Source of the DNA: a bacterium
GTDB lineage: Bacteria > Cyanobacteriota > Vampirovibrionia > Gastranaerophilales > Gastranaerophilaceae
Length of the DNA stretch: 64,000 bases
Assembly (NCBI GenBank): GCA_017541465.1
Contig: JAFXYZ010000009.1
Coordinates: 1-64,000 of the forward strand
Direction: 5' to 3'
The translations under genes and the position numbers were made by a program. This document shows positions 1 to 7,686 of this stretch, piece by piece (position 1 is the first letter of the stretch; the number at the start of each line of letters is the position of its first letter). The notes beneath the pieces were generated by a model that saw only the letters and a list, made by a program, of their open reading frames with translations, did no database searches and had not been told where the DNA came from.

Positions 1-70
1 AGGGCGAAGTTGACGACAACGAAGTGAAGTCAACGGCAGCAACGAGCGAGAAGTTTTTTCAAGACAGTCT
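1..70. repeat. Palindromic repeat element E, left copy (truncated by window edge)
   Basis: Contains an inverted repeat GTTGAC (9-14) / GTCAAC (29-34) with loop gacaacgaagtgaa, then cggcagcaacgagcg and a tail ending caagacagtct. Positions 9-48 match 25329-25368 with a single mismatch, so this is a second copy of the element next to tRNA-Ala. No coding capacity seen. Confidence 0.8.
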
Positions 71-82
71 ACCGATAAAACT

Positions 83-106
83 GTAAGTTGGGCATTCCTG
101 CCCGAC
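83..106 (+). repeat. Mini-palindrome family D, copy 1
   Basis: GTAAGT head followed by a TTGGGCA / TGCCCGA hairpin. It lies directly upstream of the -35 box of the first prepilin locus, the same position a family member occupies at the 19.2 kb prepilin locus. Confidence 0.75.
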
Positions 107-124
107 AAAGAACATTGTTATAAA

Positions 125-153
125 TTTACAAAATCGGGAATATTTGATAATAT
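125..153 (+). promoter_or_regulatory. Promoter of prepilin locus 1
   Basis: TTTACA (125-130), 17-nt spacer, TAATAT (148-153). The surrounding sequence from the preceding tgttataaa through the spacer ...gggaatatttga is nearly identical in the promoter of the 19.2 kb prepilin (19227-19255), which supports function. A GAGAGG ribosome site follows just upstream of the ATG at 189. Confidence 0.7.
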
Positions 154-188
154 GAATATTAATCAGAGAATTAAGAGAGGTTTTTAGT

Positions 189-945
189 ATGTTTAATTTC
201 AAAAATAAACTTGTTCCTACCCCCCCCCTACTTCTTTTGGAAAAGAAGTAGGCAAGAAAACTTTCATAGTTTGCCAAGTTCTATCTGGAACTTATTAAAT
301 CAATGTTTTGGTAAAGAAAAAGCTTTTACCCTCGCCGAGGTCTTAATTACTCTCGTTATCATCGGAGTTATTGCAGCAATAACCATTCCAAGCCTGATCA
401 ACAAAACAAATAATCAGGAAACTGTTTCAAGATTAAAAAAAGCATATTCTTCACTTTCTCAAGCAACAAACCTTATAATTCTAGAAGAAGGACCCGTAAC
501 TTCTTGGGCGACTTCACTTGATAATATTTATAATTTATATATGAAAAAATTAATTAATACAAAAAAATGTAATAGAGAAATAGGTTGCTTTGAACAAGGG
601 ACAATTCATTGGTTAAGTTCACGTACGGAAGATTTTAATTCATCAACCTGGAGAAAATTTGTATTACAAGATGGAAGTCAAATATTAATTGCACCGCAAC
701 TGAGCCAAAATTGTACATTGGATAATGAAGTTAATGATGGTTCGAAAAATCATTGTGCACGAATAGTTGTAGATATAAATGGGGCAAAGAAACCTAATAC
801 TTTCGGACGTGATATTTTTATGTTTGTACTAAAAAAAGATGGTCTTTATCCTGCAGGTTGTGATTATGATAATCAATGTAACAATAATAGTTGTGGTTCA
901 GCTTGCACATGCAAAGTTCTTCGAGAGGGTGCTATGAATTACTAA
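189..945 (+). CDS. Type IV prepilin-like protein, locus 1, poly-C tract out of frame
   Basis: Secreted pilin/pseudopilin-like protein. The body has a class III prepilin signal (KAFTLAEV) followed by one hydrophobic helix (ITLVIIGVIAAIT), a variable globular region, and a Cys-rich C-terminus ending CKVLREGAMNY shared with the loci at 18.4 and 63.1 kb. The expected start is ATG 189 (GAGAGG ribosome site), encoding MFNFKNKLVPTPP up to a run of nine C (220-228). With nine C this frame reaches a stop at 249. With eight C it runs straight into the pilin frame, which is open from TTG 211 to 945. The frame after the C run translates a palindromic repeat (227-265) as leader. TTG 211 could initiate weakly but has no ribosome site. 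Prepilin fold is sure; ligand and assembly system are unknown. Confidence 0.8.
227..265 (+). repeat. Palindromic repeat A inside prepilin leader
   Basis: A 26-bp near-perfect palindrome (CCTACTTCTTTT-GG-AAAAGAAGTAGG) plus a ggcaagaaaactttc arm. The same unit sits at 63120-63158 inside another prepilin leader and, inverted and diverged, at 63862-63897 outside any gene. It stays open in the pilin frame and encodes YFFWKRSRQENF. Confidence 0.8.
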
Positions 946-970
946 AAAGATAAGTCGAACTTTAGCAATA

Positions 971-989
971 GGTCGGGCTTTAGCCCGAC
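971..989. repeat. Mini-palindrome family D, copy 2
   Basis: GGTCGGGC / GCCCGAC hairpin with a short TTTA loop, between the prepilin stop and the terminator. Confidence 0.6.
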
Positions 990-1001
990 AATTATAATAA
1001 G

Positions 1002-1046
1002 AAAAGGTCTAAAATTCTGAAACAAGTTCAGAATGACAGACCTTTT
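1002..1046. terminator. Bidirectional terminator containing a nested repeat
   Basis: Outer stem AAAAGGTCT (1002-1010) / AGACCTTTT (1038-1046) encloses a second inverted repeat, ATTCTGA...TCAGAAT (1014-1034). It separates convergent prepilin (+) and minE (-). The inner part resembles the widespread attctgaac-ttgtttcagaat intergenic repeat of many bacteria. Confidence 0.75.
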
Positions 1047-1062
1047 CTTTTAACATAAAAAT

Positions 1063-1575
1063 CTATTTTGTTTTTTTATTGTTTTTTTCTTCCGTTTTTG
1101 GCTCTTCTACTTCGGTTTCAGTAATTTCTTCTACTGTTTCTTCCTGCTCGTCGTCGCTGTTTTCGGAAGTTTCTTCGTCTTTTTCCTCTTCGCCTTGTTC
1201 TTCTTCAGAAGTTTCTTCTTCAGTTTCCTCAACGGTTTCGTCAGCGTGTTCGTCTTCTTCCTGTTCTTTAAGTGCCTCTGCGAGTTCTTCTTCGGTTTTT
1301 GCTCTGATAATAGGAATATTGAGCATCAAAGCAACGGAATCACCCTCACTTTTTAAACCGATTTCGAGTTCTTCCTTATCAATAATGACGTATTTAGAGA
1401 AAACCTCTATCAACTCTTCTCTCATCTTGCCCATAGTGACGGCATCAAGTTTAGTTCTGTCGTGCATCAGGATGACCTGAAGTCTGTTTGCTGCGCATTG
1501 GCTTGTCTGCTCACCTTTTTCACCCTGGAAAAAGTCCATTATTCTTGAGTATAATTGTGCAAAAATTGTTTTCAT
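1063..1575 (-). CDS. minE: Cell division topological specificity factor MinE with long acidic tail
   Basis: MinE displaces MinC from membrane-bound MinD and drives placement of the division septum. Residues 1-30 fit the anti-MinCD region, and 31-92 the topological-specificity domain (RLQVILMHDR, then IDKEELEI). Typical MinE is about 80-95 aa. This one is 170 aa because residues ~93-165 form a Glu-rich, low-complexity tail ending in a basic KNNKKTK. It is the last gene of a minC-minD-minE operon, 11 nt after minD. The family call is firm from sequence and order; the function of the tail is unknown. Confidence 0.93.
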   Translation of the reverse strand: MKTIFAQLYSRIMDFFQGEKGEQTSQCAANRLQVILMHDRTKLDAVTMGKMREELIEVFSKYVIIDKEELEIGLKSEGDSVALMLNIPIIRAKTEEELAEALKEQEEDEHADETVEETEEETSEEEQGEEEKDEETSENSDDEQEETVEEITETEVEEPKTEEKNNKKTK

Positions 1576-1586
1576 CTCTGAGCCCC

Positions 1587-2393
1587 CTATCTCTTCAAGC
1601 CCATAACGAACTTTTTAATTTTTGAGATAATATCCTGAGGCTCATCTATATCAAGGAAGGGAATCTCCTCGCCCTCAATACGTCTTGCAACATTTCTGTA
1701 TGCCTTTGAAGCGAGTGATTTATCATCATGAACAATGGGTTCACCTTTGTTTGTAGAAGTGATAATACCCGTATCCTCGGGGATAATGCCGATTAAATCG
1801 CAGGAAAGAATGTTAACAACATCTTCAACACTCATCATATCTTTTGATTTAATCATACTCGGTCTGACGCGGTTCAGAAGGAGTTTATAGCTCTTGATTT
1901 CCTCTTTTGCCTCTAATAATCCGATAATTCTGTCGGCATCTCGAACCGCAGACATTTCGGGAGTTGTAACAACGATAGCTTCTGAAGCACCTGCAACGGC
2001 ATTCTGAAAGCCCTGTTCAATACCCGCGGGGCAGTCAACAAGTATAAAATCAAAGTCTTTCTTTAATTCATCGGTAATTTCTTTGACCTGTTCGGCATTA
2101 ACGGAGGTTTTATCTCTTGTCTGCGCCGCTGCAAGAAGACAAAGATTAGGGTATTTCTTATCCTTAACGAGTGCCTGCTTTAATTTACACCTACCCTCAA
2201 CAACATCTACAAGTGTATAAACTATCCTGTTTTCAAGCCCCAGTAATAAATCGAGGTTACGAAGTCCGATATCGGTATCTATCAAAACAACCGAGTGTCC
2301 GTTTTTAGCCAAAGCAGCGCCGATATTGGCATTACTTGTTGTCTTACCTACTCCGCCCTTTCCTGAGGTGATTACTATTACTCTCCCTGTCAT
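1587..2393 (-). CDS. minD: Septum site-determining ATPase MinD
   Basis: Membrane-cycling ParA/MinD ATPase that recruits MinC and is stimulated by MinE. The deviant Walker A is clear (SGKGGVGKTT, residues 10-19). Switch and Walker B regions are recognisable (DTDIGLRNLDLLLGLENR; FILVDCPAGIE). The C-terminus ends in an amphipathic helix (IISKIKKFVMGLKR) typical of the membrane-targeting sequence. Its 268 aa are normal for the family. It lies 14 nt after minC and 11 nt before minE, so it is cotranscribed. Confidence 0.97.
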   Translation of the reverse strand: MTGRVIVITSGKGGVGKTTSNANIGAALAKNGHSVVLIDTDIGLRNLDLLLGLENRIVYTLVDVVEGRCKLKQALVKDKKYPNLCLLAAAQTRDKTSVNAEQVKEITDELKKDFDFILVDCPAGIEQGFQNAVAGASEAIVVTTPEMSAVRDADRIIGLLEAKEEIKSYKLLLNRVRPSMIKSKDMMSVEDVVNILSCDLIGIIPEDTGIITSTNKGEPIVHDDKSLASKAYRNVARRIEGEEIPFLDIDEPQDIISKIKKFVMGLKR

Positions 2394-2407
2394 GAATTCC
2401 TCACTCC

Positions 2408-3334
2408 TTAATCATTCATTTTAAATACTACAATTTCGTTATTAATTATTCTTGCCTCTTCAGGTGTATATTCGTTTGATTTATCTACCAAAATAACGTT
2501 TCCACCATCGGGCTTTCTTGAAAAGAGCCCTGCTATCCTGATTTGGATAGGATTTAATTTTAAGGCTCTTACTCTTGCTTTTGTGTTACCGTAACAGCCT
2601 GCGTGAACAATGCCGTTCAGAGTACCCCAAACGGTAACATCACCGCCTGCGTTGATTTCACAACCGCTGTGGCAGTCACCGATAATAACCAGGTTGCCTT
2701 CGCAGTTGATTAATTGCCCCGAGCGAAGTGTCTGCTTGATATATTTTGTCGAGAACTCGTCAATTTCCTTATCCTCTTTTGTATATTCGCTCTCGGGAAT
2801 ATCAATATCAATCGTGCCGTTCTTTTCGGAATAAACATTATTCGCTTCAAGTGAATTAATCATCTTCTCCATTTTCTTATCGTCATCAAAAATGACATCA
2901 AGCTCGTTTGAAACATCAGCCTCTTCTTCTGTTTTTGTTTCGGCTTCTTCAACTACTCCCTCCTGCTCTTCAGCCTGCTGAACGAGTTCGGGGGCATCCT
3001 CTGCCTTTATGTATTCCTTTTCGGGTACTTCAATTTCTTCGCTGCTGCTGTCCTGAGTTTTATTAATGATTAACCCGATGGCAAGTGCCGCGGCTTCCGT
3101 CTGTTTTGAAAGTGTTTCAAGAGAAACAAGGGCCGATTCTCTGCTGTTGATTAACGATTTAACGGATAAAATCTGAGCCTGGTTGAGGTCCACCTTACCG
3201 AGTTTTAAACAAATTCTCTTATTTGAAGATTCTTCTGTGTCAAGAAATCTGCTCAAATCGAACACAATATCCGAAGCGCTCTTTGACTGGCTCAAATCCA
3301 GCAAATAAATATTTCCGTCAATTAATTTACTCAT
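2408..3334 (-). CDS. minC: Septum site-determining protein MinC with acidic linker
   Basis: FtsZ-assembly inhibitor. The C-terminal half (residues ~205-308) has the MinC beta-helix signature (GNLVIIGDCHSGCEINAGGDV, then VWGTLNGIVHAG, then RIAG). The N-terminal ~105 residues fit the FtsZ-binding domain (LDLSQSKSASDIVFDLSRFL). The linker between them (~106-200) is unusually long and Glu-rich, lengthening the protein to 308 aa against about 230 in E. coli. It is first in the operon; a promoter TTGAAG-17-TATTCT lies at 3376-3404. Confidence 0.93.
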   Translation of the reverse strand: MSKLIDGNIYLLDLSQSKSASDIVFDLSRFLDTEESSNKRICLKLGKVDLNQAQILSVKSLINSRESALVSLETLSKQTEAAALAIGLIINKTQDSSSEEIEVPEKEYIKAEDAPELVQQAEEQEGVVEEAETKTEEEADVSNELDVIFDDDKKMEKMINSLEANNVYSEKNGTIDIDIPESEYTKEDKEIDEFSTKYIKQTLRSGQLINCEGNLVIIGDCHSGCEINAGGDVTVWGTLNGIVHAGCYGNTKARVRALKLNPIQIRIAGLFSRKPDGGNVILVDKSNEYTPEEARIINNEIVVFKMND

Positions 3335-3375
3335 TTATCCCATTCCCTCGTATAAAACAACTCAGACTTGAGTTA

Positions 3376-3404
3376 AGAATACCTTAAACAGAGCATGACT
3401 TCAA
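3376..3404 (-). promoter_or_regulatory. Predicted promoter of minCDE
   Basis: On the minus strand TTGAAG (3404-3399), 17-nt spacer, TATTCT (3381-3376). A GAGGGA ribosome site precedes the minC ATG at 3334. Confidence 0.5.
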
Positions 3405-3495
3405 TTAATTTTAACTATTTGTTAACCGTTGTAAAATTGAATTTAAAAGATTTGTCCTTATAAAGAAAATAGGTAATAATGTTTTTATAAAGAAG

Positions 3496-3578
3496 TCCGA
3501 GCAAAATTCGCGATATGGAACGTGAGCGAATTTTGGGAGTGGCGCGTCAGAAAAGGTGAGCAATTATGACGGCTCGGA
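3496..3578 (+). other. Structured, GC-richer element upstream of a secreted protein gene
   Basis: An outer stem TCCGAG (3496-3501) / CTCGGA (3573-3578) encloses two further hairpins: CAAAATTCGC (3502-3511) / GCGAATTTTG (3526-3535), and CGTCA (3545-3549) / TGACG (3567-3571). This would form a three-way junction. It is GC-richer than its surroundings, lacks a T run, and ends ~45 nt before the start of the downstream gene. It may be a 5' UTR element or a mobile palindromic repeat; no other copy was found in the window. Confidence 0.5.
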
Positions 3579-3623
3579 TGACGAGGCGGCATAATGCGAC
3601 ACTAGATTAAATGAGTGAGTAAT

Positions 3624-4313
3624 ATGAATAAAAAAAGTTTAATAATTTTCTCGGCAATATGTGTTTTATTTTTCCCTTCCGCTCAGGCAGCGAAAGAAGC
3701 GGATATGCCCAAAATCGAGCTTGAACAAAGTTCAAAAACCCAGGCGGAGGAATTTGATATAAAGAAATATTCAAAGGTTTATAAGGGTGTCACCAAAGAC
3801 GGCGTTGTTATGCAGGCGCTTGAGATGATGAAGGGCACTATCGCTGATTTTTCCTATAAAGCGATTATGGGAAACAACCTCACCCACTCAAAAATCAATA
3901 TTAAATTCAGAAACCTAGCTGAAATCAAGCCCGAATATGAATCTTTTGATGCTTTAGGCTGGAAATCAAAAGGAAAACTCTATATTTATATCAACTCTAA
4001 ACATCAGGAGGCACCACCCGAAGCTATTGCCGCGGTGCTCGCCCACGAAGCAATACATCAGGACGAATTTGCTTCTCTGAACGAAGAAACTTATGCCTGG
4101 ACACTTGAAGCCGCAACCTGGATGCAGCTGAGCGAGGGTAACGATTTTGCGACCTCGAGCGGTTCTGCGCTTGTTCAGAGGGAGGAAATGCTCAAAAAAT
4201 TGTTTATTAAAGGGAATTATACCGATAAATACATCAAAAAAGCGGTCTGGACTAACCCCGGCTACGCAAATATGCCCTCCCGCTCACCCGGATTTGAAGA
4301 CGAACACTTATAA
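3624..4313 (+). CDS. Secreted HExxH-motif protein (putative zinc metallopeptidase)
   Basis: Exported protein of unknown substrate. A basic n-region and hydrophobic stretch (MNKKSLIIFSAICVLFFPSAQA) form a signal peptide cleaved near residue 22. A HEAIH sequence within AAVLAHEAIHQDE fits the HExxH zinc-binding/catalytic motif, and a Glu-rich helix follows (NEETYAWTLEAATW), giving possible third ligands. ATG 3624 is preferred over GTG 3615 because it puts the signal peptide at the N-terminus. It lies downstream of the structured element at 3496-3578. No named family was recognised; the peptidase role is inferred from the motif. Confidence 0.75.
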   Translation: MNKKSLIIFSAICVLFFPSAQAAKEADMPKIELEQSSKTQAEEFDIKKYSKVYKGVTKDGVVMQALEMMKGTIADFSYKAIMGNNLTHSKINIKFRNLAEIKPEYESFDALGWKSKGKLYIYINSKHQEAPPEAIAAVLAHEAIHQDEFASLNEETYAWTLEAATWMQLSEGNDFATSSGSALVQREEMLKKLFIKGNYTDKYIKKAVWTNPGYANMPSRSPGFEDEHL

Positions 4314-4419
4314 AAACAAATATTACATATTGTAAACAATTTAAACATAAAACCTAAAGAAAACTTGTCATCCCTCCGATACAAATTATATAGGAAATAA
4401 CAATATAAGGGTTTCAGGG

Positions 4420-4575
4420 ATGAACAAGAAAACAGATTTGATGATAAACAATATCTCGGAAGGTGTCGGATTTTTATTAAGAGGTGCAAAGAAAAGACGC
4501 GCTATGGCAATTACGGGTGTCAGAGAAGTCAATTCAGACCTTGGAGTCAACCTCAAATTAATCGCCTCGAAATAA
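4420..4575 (+). CDS. Small basic hypothetical protein (51 aa)
   Basis: A short open frame, MNKKTDLMINNISEG..., with a basic patch (GAKKRRAM) and a C-terminus ending LGVNLKLIASK. It fills the gap between the HExxH gene and the terminator at 4603-4636 and has neighbour-like codon use. The ribosome site is weak (AAGGGTTTCAGGG upstream). No family was recognised. It could be a real lineage-specific small protein or chance; the termination right after it favours a transcribed unit. Confidence 0.45.
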   Translation: MNKKTDLMINNISEGVGFLLRGAKKRRAMAITGVREVNSDLGVNLKLIASK

Positions 4576-4602
4576 TAAGTATAGTGTAGTGGTTTTATGT
4601 AT

Positions 4603-4636
4603 AAAAAAATCCGCCCTGTTTCAGAGCGGATTTTTT
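4603..4636. terminator. Bidirectional intrinsic terminator
   Basis: AAAAAAATCCGC...GCGGATTTTTT hairpin with A and T runs on both sides, between the convergent small ORF (+) and the ftsB-like gene (-). It overlaps the ftsB-like stop codon by two bases. Confidence 0.85.
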
Positions 4637-4991
4637 AGTGCTTATCTTCTTCCTTCGATTTCTTTTCATCGTCTTTGTTAATAATAATCAAAACCTCATC
4701 GCCCTCCGCCATTTTGAGGTTATTCCTCGCTATGGCTTCAGAGTTTTTGGCTGAATTAAAATTATCCACCTGATCCTTTAACATCAGGTATTTATTATAT
4801 TCTTCATCTCTTCTCTGCTCCATTTTTTTGATTTTGGAAGAGAAATTGACGTTTTTGTGAAAATTTCTGAACGAGCTGAAGCAGAGCTGGGTAACAATAA
4901 CAAGAAAGACAATAGTCAGAAACGATGCTCTGAATTTCCTTTGTCTCTTTTGTCTGCCGTCAATCTGAGATACTTTTTCGCTCAACTTCAC
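4635..4991 (-). CDS. FtsB/DivIC family septum formation initiator
   Basis: Bitopic division protein of the FtsB/DivIC family, which forms a periplasmic coiled coil with FtsL and FtsQ in the divisome. Residues 1-22 are basic and cytoplasmic, ~24-42 form one membrane helix (FLTIVFLVIVTQLCF), ~50-85 form a coiled coil, and the ARNNLKMAEGDEVLIII segment matches the conserved C-terminal box. The extreme C-terminus is charged. At 118 aa it has the usual size. Its position near minCDE is consistent with a division role. Confidence 0.85.
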   Translation of the reverse strand: MKLSEKVSQIDGRQKRQRKFRASFLTIVFLVIVTQLCFSSFRNFHKNVNFSSKIKKMEQRRDEEYNKYLMLKDQVDNFNSAKNSEAIARNNLKMAEGDEVLIIINKDDEKKSKEEDKH

Positions 4992-5098
4992 ATCCCCAAT
5001 TTTCTGGATTTCATAGTTGAATTATAACTTATAATCGGATTTATATACAGTGTTTATGAAAAAAATTTAAGGTAACTGATTACAATGTTACTACAGAT

Positions 5099-5120
5099 GT
5101 CGGCTTGGTAAAGCCGACCT
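5099..5120. repeat. Mini-palindrome family D, copy 3
   Basis: GTCGGCTT / AAGCCGACCT hairpin with a GGTA loop, immediately downstream of the diguanylate cyclase stop on the minus strand. The gene between 4992 and 5098 is absent; only AT-rich sequence is seen there. Confidence 0.65.
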
Positions 5121-5121
5121 G

Positions 5122-6621
5122 CTATTCTTCACTCTTATAGACAATAACTCTGTTTCTTCCGTTGCGTTTTGCTTCATAAAGCGCTTTGTCGGCATTATTT
5201 GAAAAGTCCTCGGCACTAATATCGTTCTCGTATTTGCTTACACCTATACTGATAGTGACCTTTAGTGTCTTAACCTGTTTTGTGTCATTATCTTCAAAAT
5301 TAATCTTATAATTTTCAATGGTTTTTCTTAAACGTTGGGCAACCAGAGAGGCTTCTTCAAGAGTGGTCTGGGGAAGTATTACAAAAAACTCTTCACCGCC
5401 ATAGCGGCAGGGAATATCATATTCACGAATTTCATTCGTTATTAACTGTGCAACCGTCTTTAACACAAAGTCACCGACATTGTGCCCGTAAGTATCATTG
5501 ACCTTTTTAAAGTAATCAACATCAATCATCATAGCGCAAAGCGGAGTATTTTTTCTCTTTGTCGTTGCTATTTCCTGACTTAAACGAATTTCAAACTGGC
5601 GTCTGTTGTTGAGTCCGGTCAGAGCATCAAGAGTTGCATACTTCAGAACCTCTGCATAAACATTAGCCCTCTGGATTGTCGTACTCGACTGCTGGCTCAG
5701 TTGAACAAGATAATCAACATCTCTCTCTGAAAGCTCATCAATATTACTGAACGCAGCAATAGCCCCCATCAGACCTTCATCGCCTTTAAGAGGGAAAACA
5801 CCTATTCTTCTGTCATCAGAGAGGATAAATTCTTTATCAGGGTTATCTATCATCTCTTTGAGCCTGTTATAAACCTCTTTATCGTTGCAGGCTTTGGGCC
5901 AGATGAGTTCAAAACGGTTCTTATTGTTTTTGTCAATGATAAATATATAAATCAAATGCGCAGAAATAAACCTGTCAATCATTTCACCGATAATCGGGAT
6001 AATATAAGAGAGTTCATACTGACTTTCGATAATCTTTGCTATATCCTTCATCGCTGCATAGAAATTGAGGGAAATTTCCATCTGCTCCCTTAAAGTCAAA
6101 CTCAGCAAAGTTCCCGAAATCATTCTTGAAACTATCTGAAGAAGCCTGATAAACACCTCGGTCGCATACTGGGACTTTTTAGACTCCTTTAATTTATATT
6201 CAATAAGCCCGAACTTCTCATCAGAGAACGCAAGAGGGAAATATAAAAATGCTCTTCCCTCAGTTTCATCGAGCATTTCGGTTTTTATAAAATAATCCTC
6301 CAGACTTTTAAGAGAAACCATATCCTCATTAAAAAAGAAAATATTGTCCTTCACAAGCGCAAAGTCACTGTAAATATTGTTCAGAGAATGGTGCACCGTC
6401 TTTTTCTGCGTCTGAGACCAGCTGCTCTCAAAATTCCTGAGCCCCGTAATATTATTATCCCAGATATAAATATTGACCTTTGAAACAGGAAGATATTCCG
6501 AAAAAACCCTCGTCAGCTTATGAAGAATATTATTAGGATAAGTCTCGGTGGAAAGTATTTCGGTTACTTCCCTCAAAAACTCTATATCGTTATTTTCTGT
6601 TTTGTCTTTTACGGAACTCAT
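5122..6621 (-). CDS. GAF-domain diguanylate cyclase (GGDEF)
   Basis: Makes the second messenger c-di-GMP from two GTP. The C-terminal GGDEF domain (residues ~330-497) begins with DALTGLNNRRQFE and carries the active-site RYGGEEFFVILP. An inhibitory I-site RxxD (REYD) sits five residues before GGEEF. Two GAF-like sensory segments occupy the N-terminal 320 residues, with no membrane helix. It is 3 nt downstream of the membrane TPR gene, so the two are likely cotranscribed and may act together. The input signal is unknown. Confidence 0.92.
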   Translation of the reverse strand: MSSVKDKTENNDIEFLREVTEILSTETYPNNILHKLTRVFSEYLPVSKVNIYIWDNNITGLRNFESSWSQTQKKTVHHSLNNIYSDFALVKDNIFFFNEDMVSLKSLEDYFIKTEMLDETEGRAFLYFPLAFSDEKFGLIEYKLKESKKSQYATEVFIRLLQIVSRMISGTLLSLTLREQMEISLNFYAAMKDIAKIIESQYELSYIIPIIGEMIDRFISAHLIYIFIIDKNNKNRFELIWPKACNDKEVYNRLKEMIDNPDKEFILSDDRRIGVFPLKGDEGLMGAIAAFSNIDELSERDVDYLVQLSQQSSTTIQRANVYAEVLKYATLDALTGLNNRRQFEIRLSQEIATTKRKNTPLCAMMIDVDYFKKVNDTYGHNVGDFVLKTVAQLITNEIREYDIPCRYGGEEFFVILPQTTLEEASLVAQRLRKTIENYKINFEDNDTKQVKTLKVTISIGVSKYENDISAEDFSNNADKALYEAKRNGRNRVIVYKSEE

Positions 6622-6624
6622 CCT

Positions 6625-7686
6625 CTACATTTCCTCAAAAGTTTTCTTATACGGACAGTCTTTTAAAATCTTGGTAAAGTCGTTGTTTTTTGTCTTTTCC
6701 AAATCAACAACCCCGTTTTTATAAGCCAGCTCTGAATCACCGTGAGCCGTTATATCCGTTCTCTTTACAAGATAATCGTAATCACCCTTGCTTATAAGAC
6801 TGTGTTTTACCTCGTTCAGAACACCATATATATATTTATTTTTATTTATATCACCCGAATTGTCAAGCAGCATCCCCGTCTTTTCAAACTCACCGAGAGA
6901 TTCTTTTTGCATATTCATTGTGCGCAAAAGAAGGGCTAGATTAAAATGCGCATCATATTCATAAGGATTACTCTGAATTGCGTTACAGTATTCTATCCCC
7001 GCATTTTTGAAGTCACCCAAAAGATGATTAGTCAGAGCAAGGTTATAGAGAATGTCATAATCGGTCGGAAGAATTTCTTTTGCCGCTCTGTAGGCTTCTC
7101 TTGCGTATCTCAGGTTCTGGTAATAGTTCTCTGTTCCTTCCCCGAGATACATCGCCTTACCCTTATAGGCAAGCCCCATATTATAATAAGCACGTCCTTT
7201 GTTTGTTTTTGTTGAATCTTTACTGTTATAAACCATCGGAATATGTATCTGAAGCGGTTTTGAGTTTACGACTTTTCGGTATTCCCTTATAGCACCGTCA
7301 AAATCGGCAAGTTTTTCCGCCAGAATTATCCCCAAATCCATTCTGCAAACGTTATAATTAGGGCTGTATTCGAGCGCCTTTCTGTAGGAATTGACCGCCT
7401 CATTATAGTTTTCAAAGGTGACATAAATATTTCCGAGGTTGCACCCTGCTCTTGAGTGCCCCGGGTAATATTCCAGCGCCTTTTTATAATAATCAACAGC
7501 CTCCTGGTATTTCGTGAGTTTATATGCCTTATCGCCCTTGCTGACATAATAAAATCCCCAAATCTTATTGAACTGACGTTCCCACCAGGTCCAATAATAA
7601 AACAGAGAAGCAATAAACAGACACAAAAGTATGAAAAGTATTACTTTTGTTGCTGTTTGCTTAAATAATTTAATCAGGAATTTCAA
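6625..7686 (-). CDS. Membrane-anchored TPR protein
   Basis: Protein-interaction scaffold. One N-terminal membrane helix (residues ~14-32) is followed by tandem tetratricopeptide repeats; clear units are YQEAVDYYKKALEYYPGHSRA and YNEAVNSYRKALEYSPNYNVC, then degenerate units to ~275. The C-terminal 70 residues lack repeats. It is first in a two-gene unit with the diguanylate cyclase. The binding partner cannot be told from sequence. Confidence 0.8.
   Translation of the reverse strand: MKFLIKLFKQTATKVILFILLCLFIASLFYYWTWWERQFNKIWGFYYVSKGDKAYKLTKYQEAVDYYKKALEYYPGHSRAGCNLGNIYVTFENYNEAVNSYRKALEYSPNYNVCRMDLGIILAEKLADFDGAIREYRKVVNSKPLQIHIPMVYNSKDSTKTNKGRAYYNMGLAYKGKAMYLGEGTENYYQNLRYAREAYRAAKEILPTDYDILYNLALTNHLLGDFKNAGIEYCNAIQSNPYEYDAHFNLALLLRTMNMQKESLGEFEKTGMLLDNSGDINKNKYIYGVLNEVKHSLISKGDYDYLVKRTDITAHGDSELAYKNGVVDLEKTKNNDFTKILKDCPYKKTFEEM

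Noticed and set aside
59-277. Minus-strand open frame across the prepilin promoter
   Set aside because: It runs through repeats and the conserved promoter and shows no protein-like composition.
1079-1480. Ser-rich open frame opposite minE
   Set aside because: It is the antisense of the Glu-rich codons of minE (GAA/GAG read as TTC/CTC), with no ribosome site. The minE frame has domain evidence.
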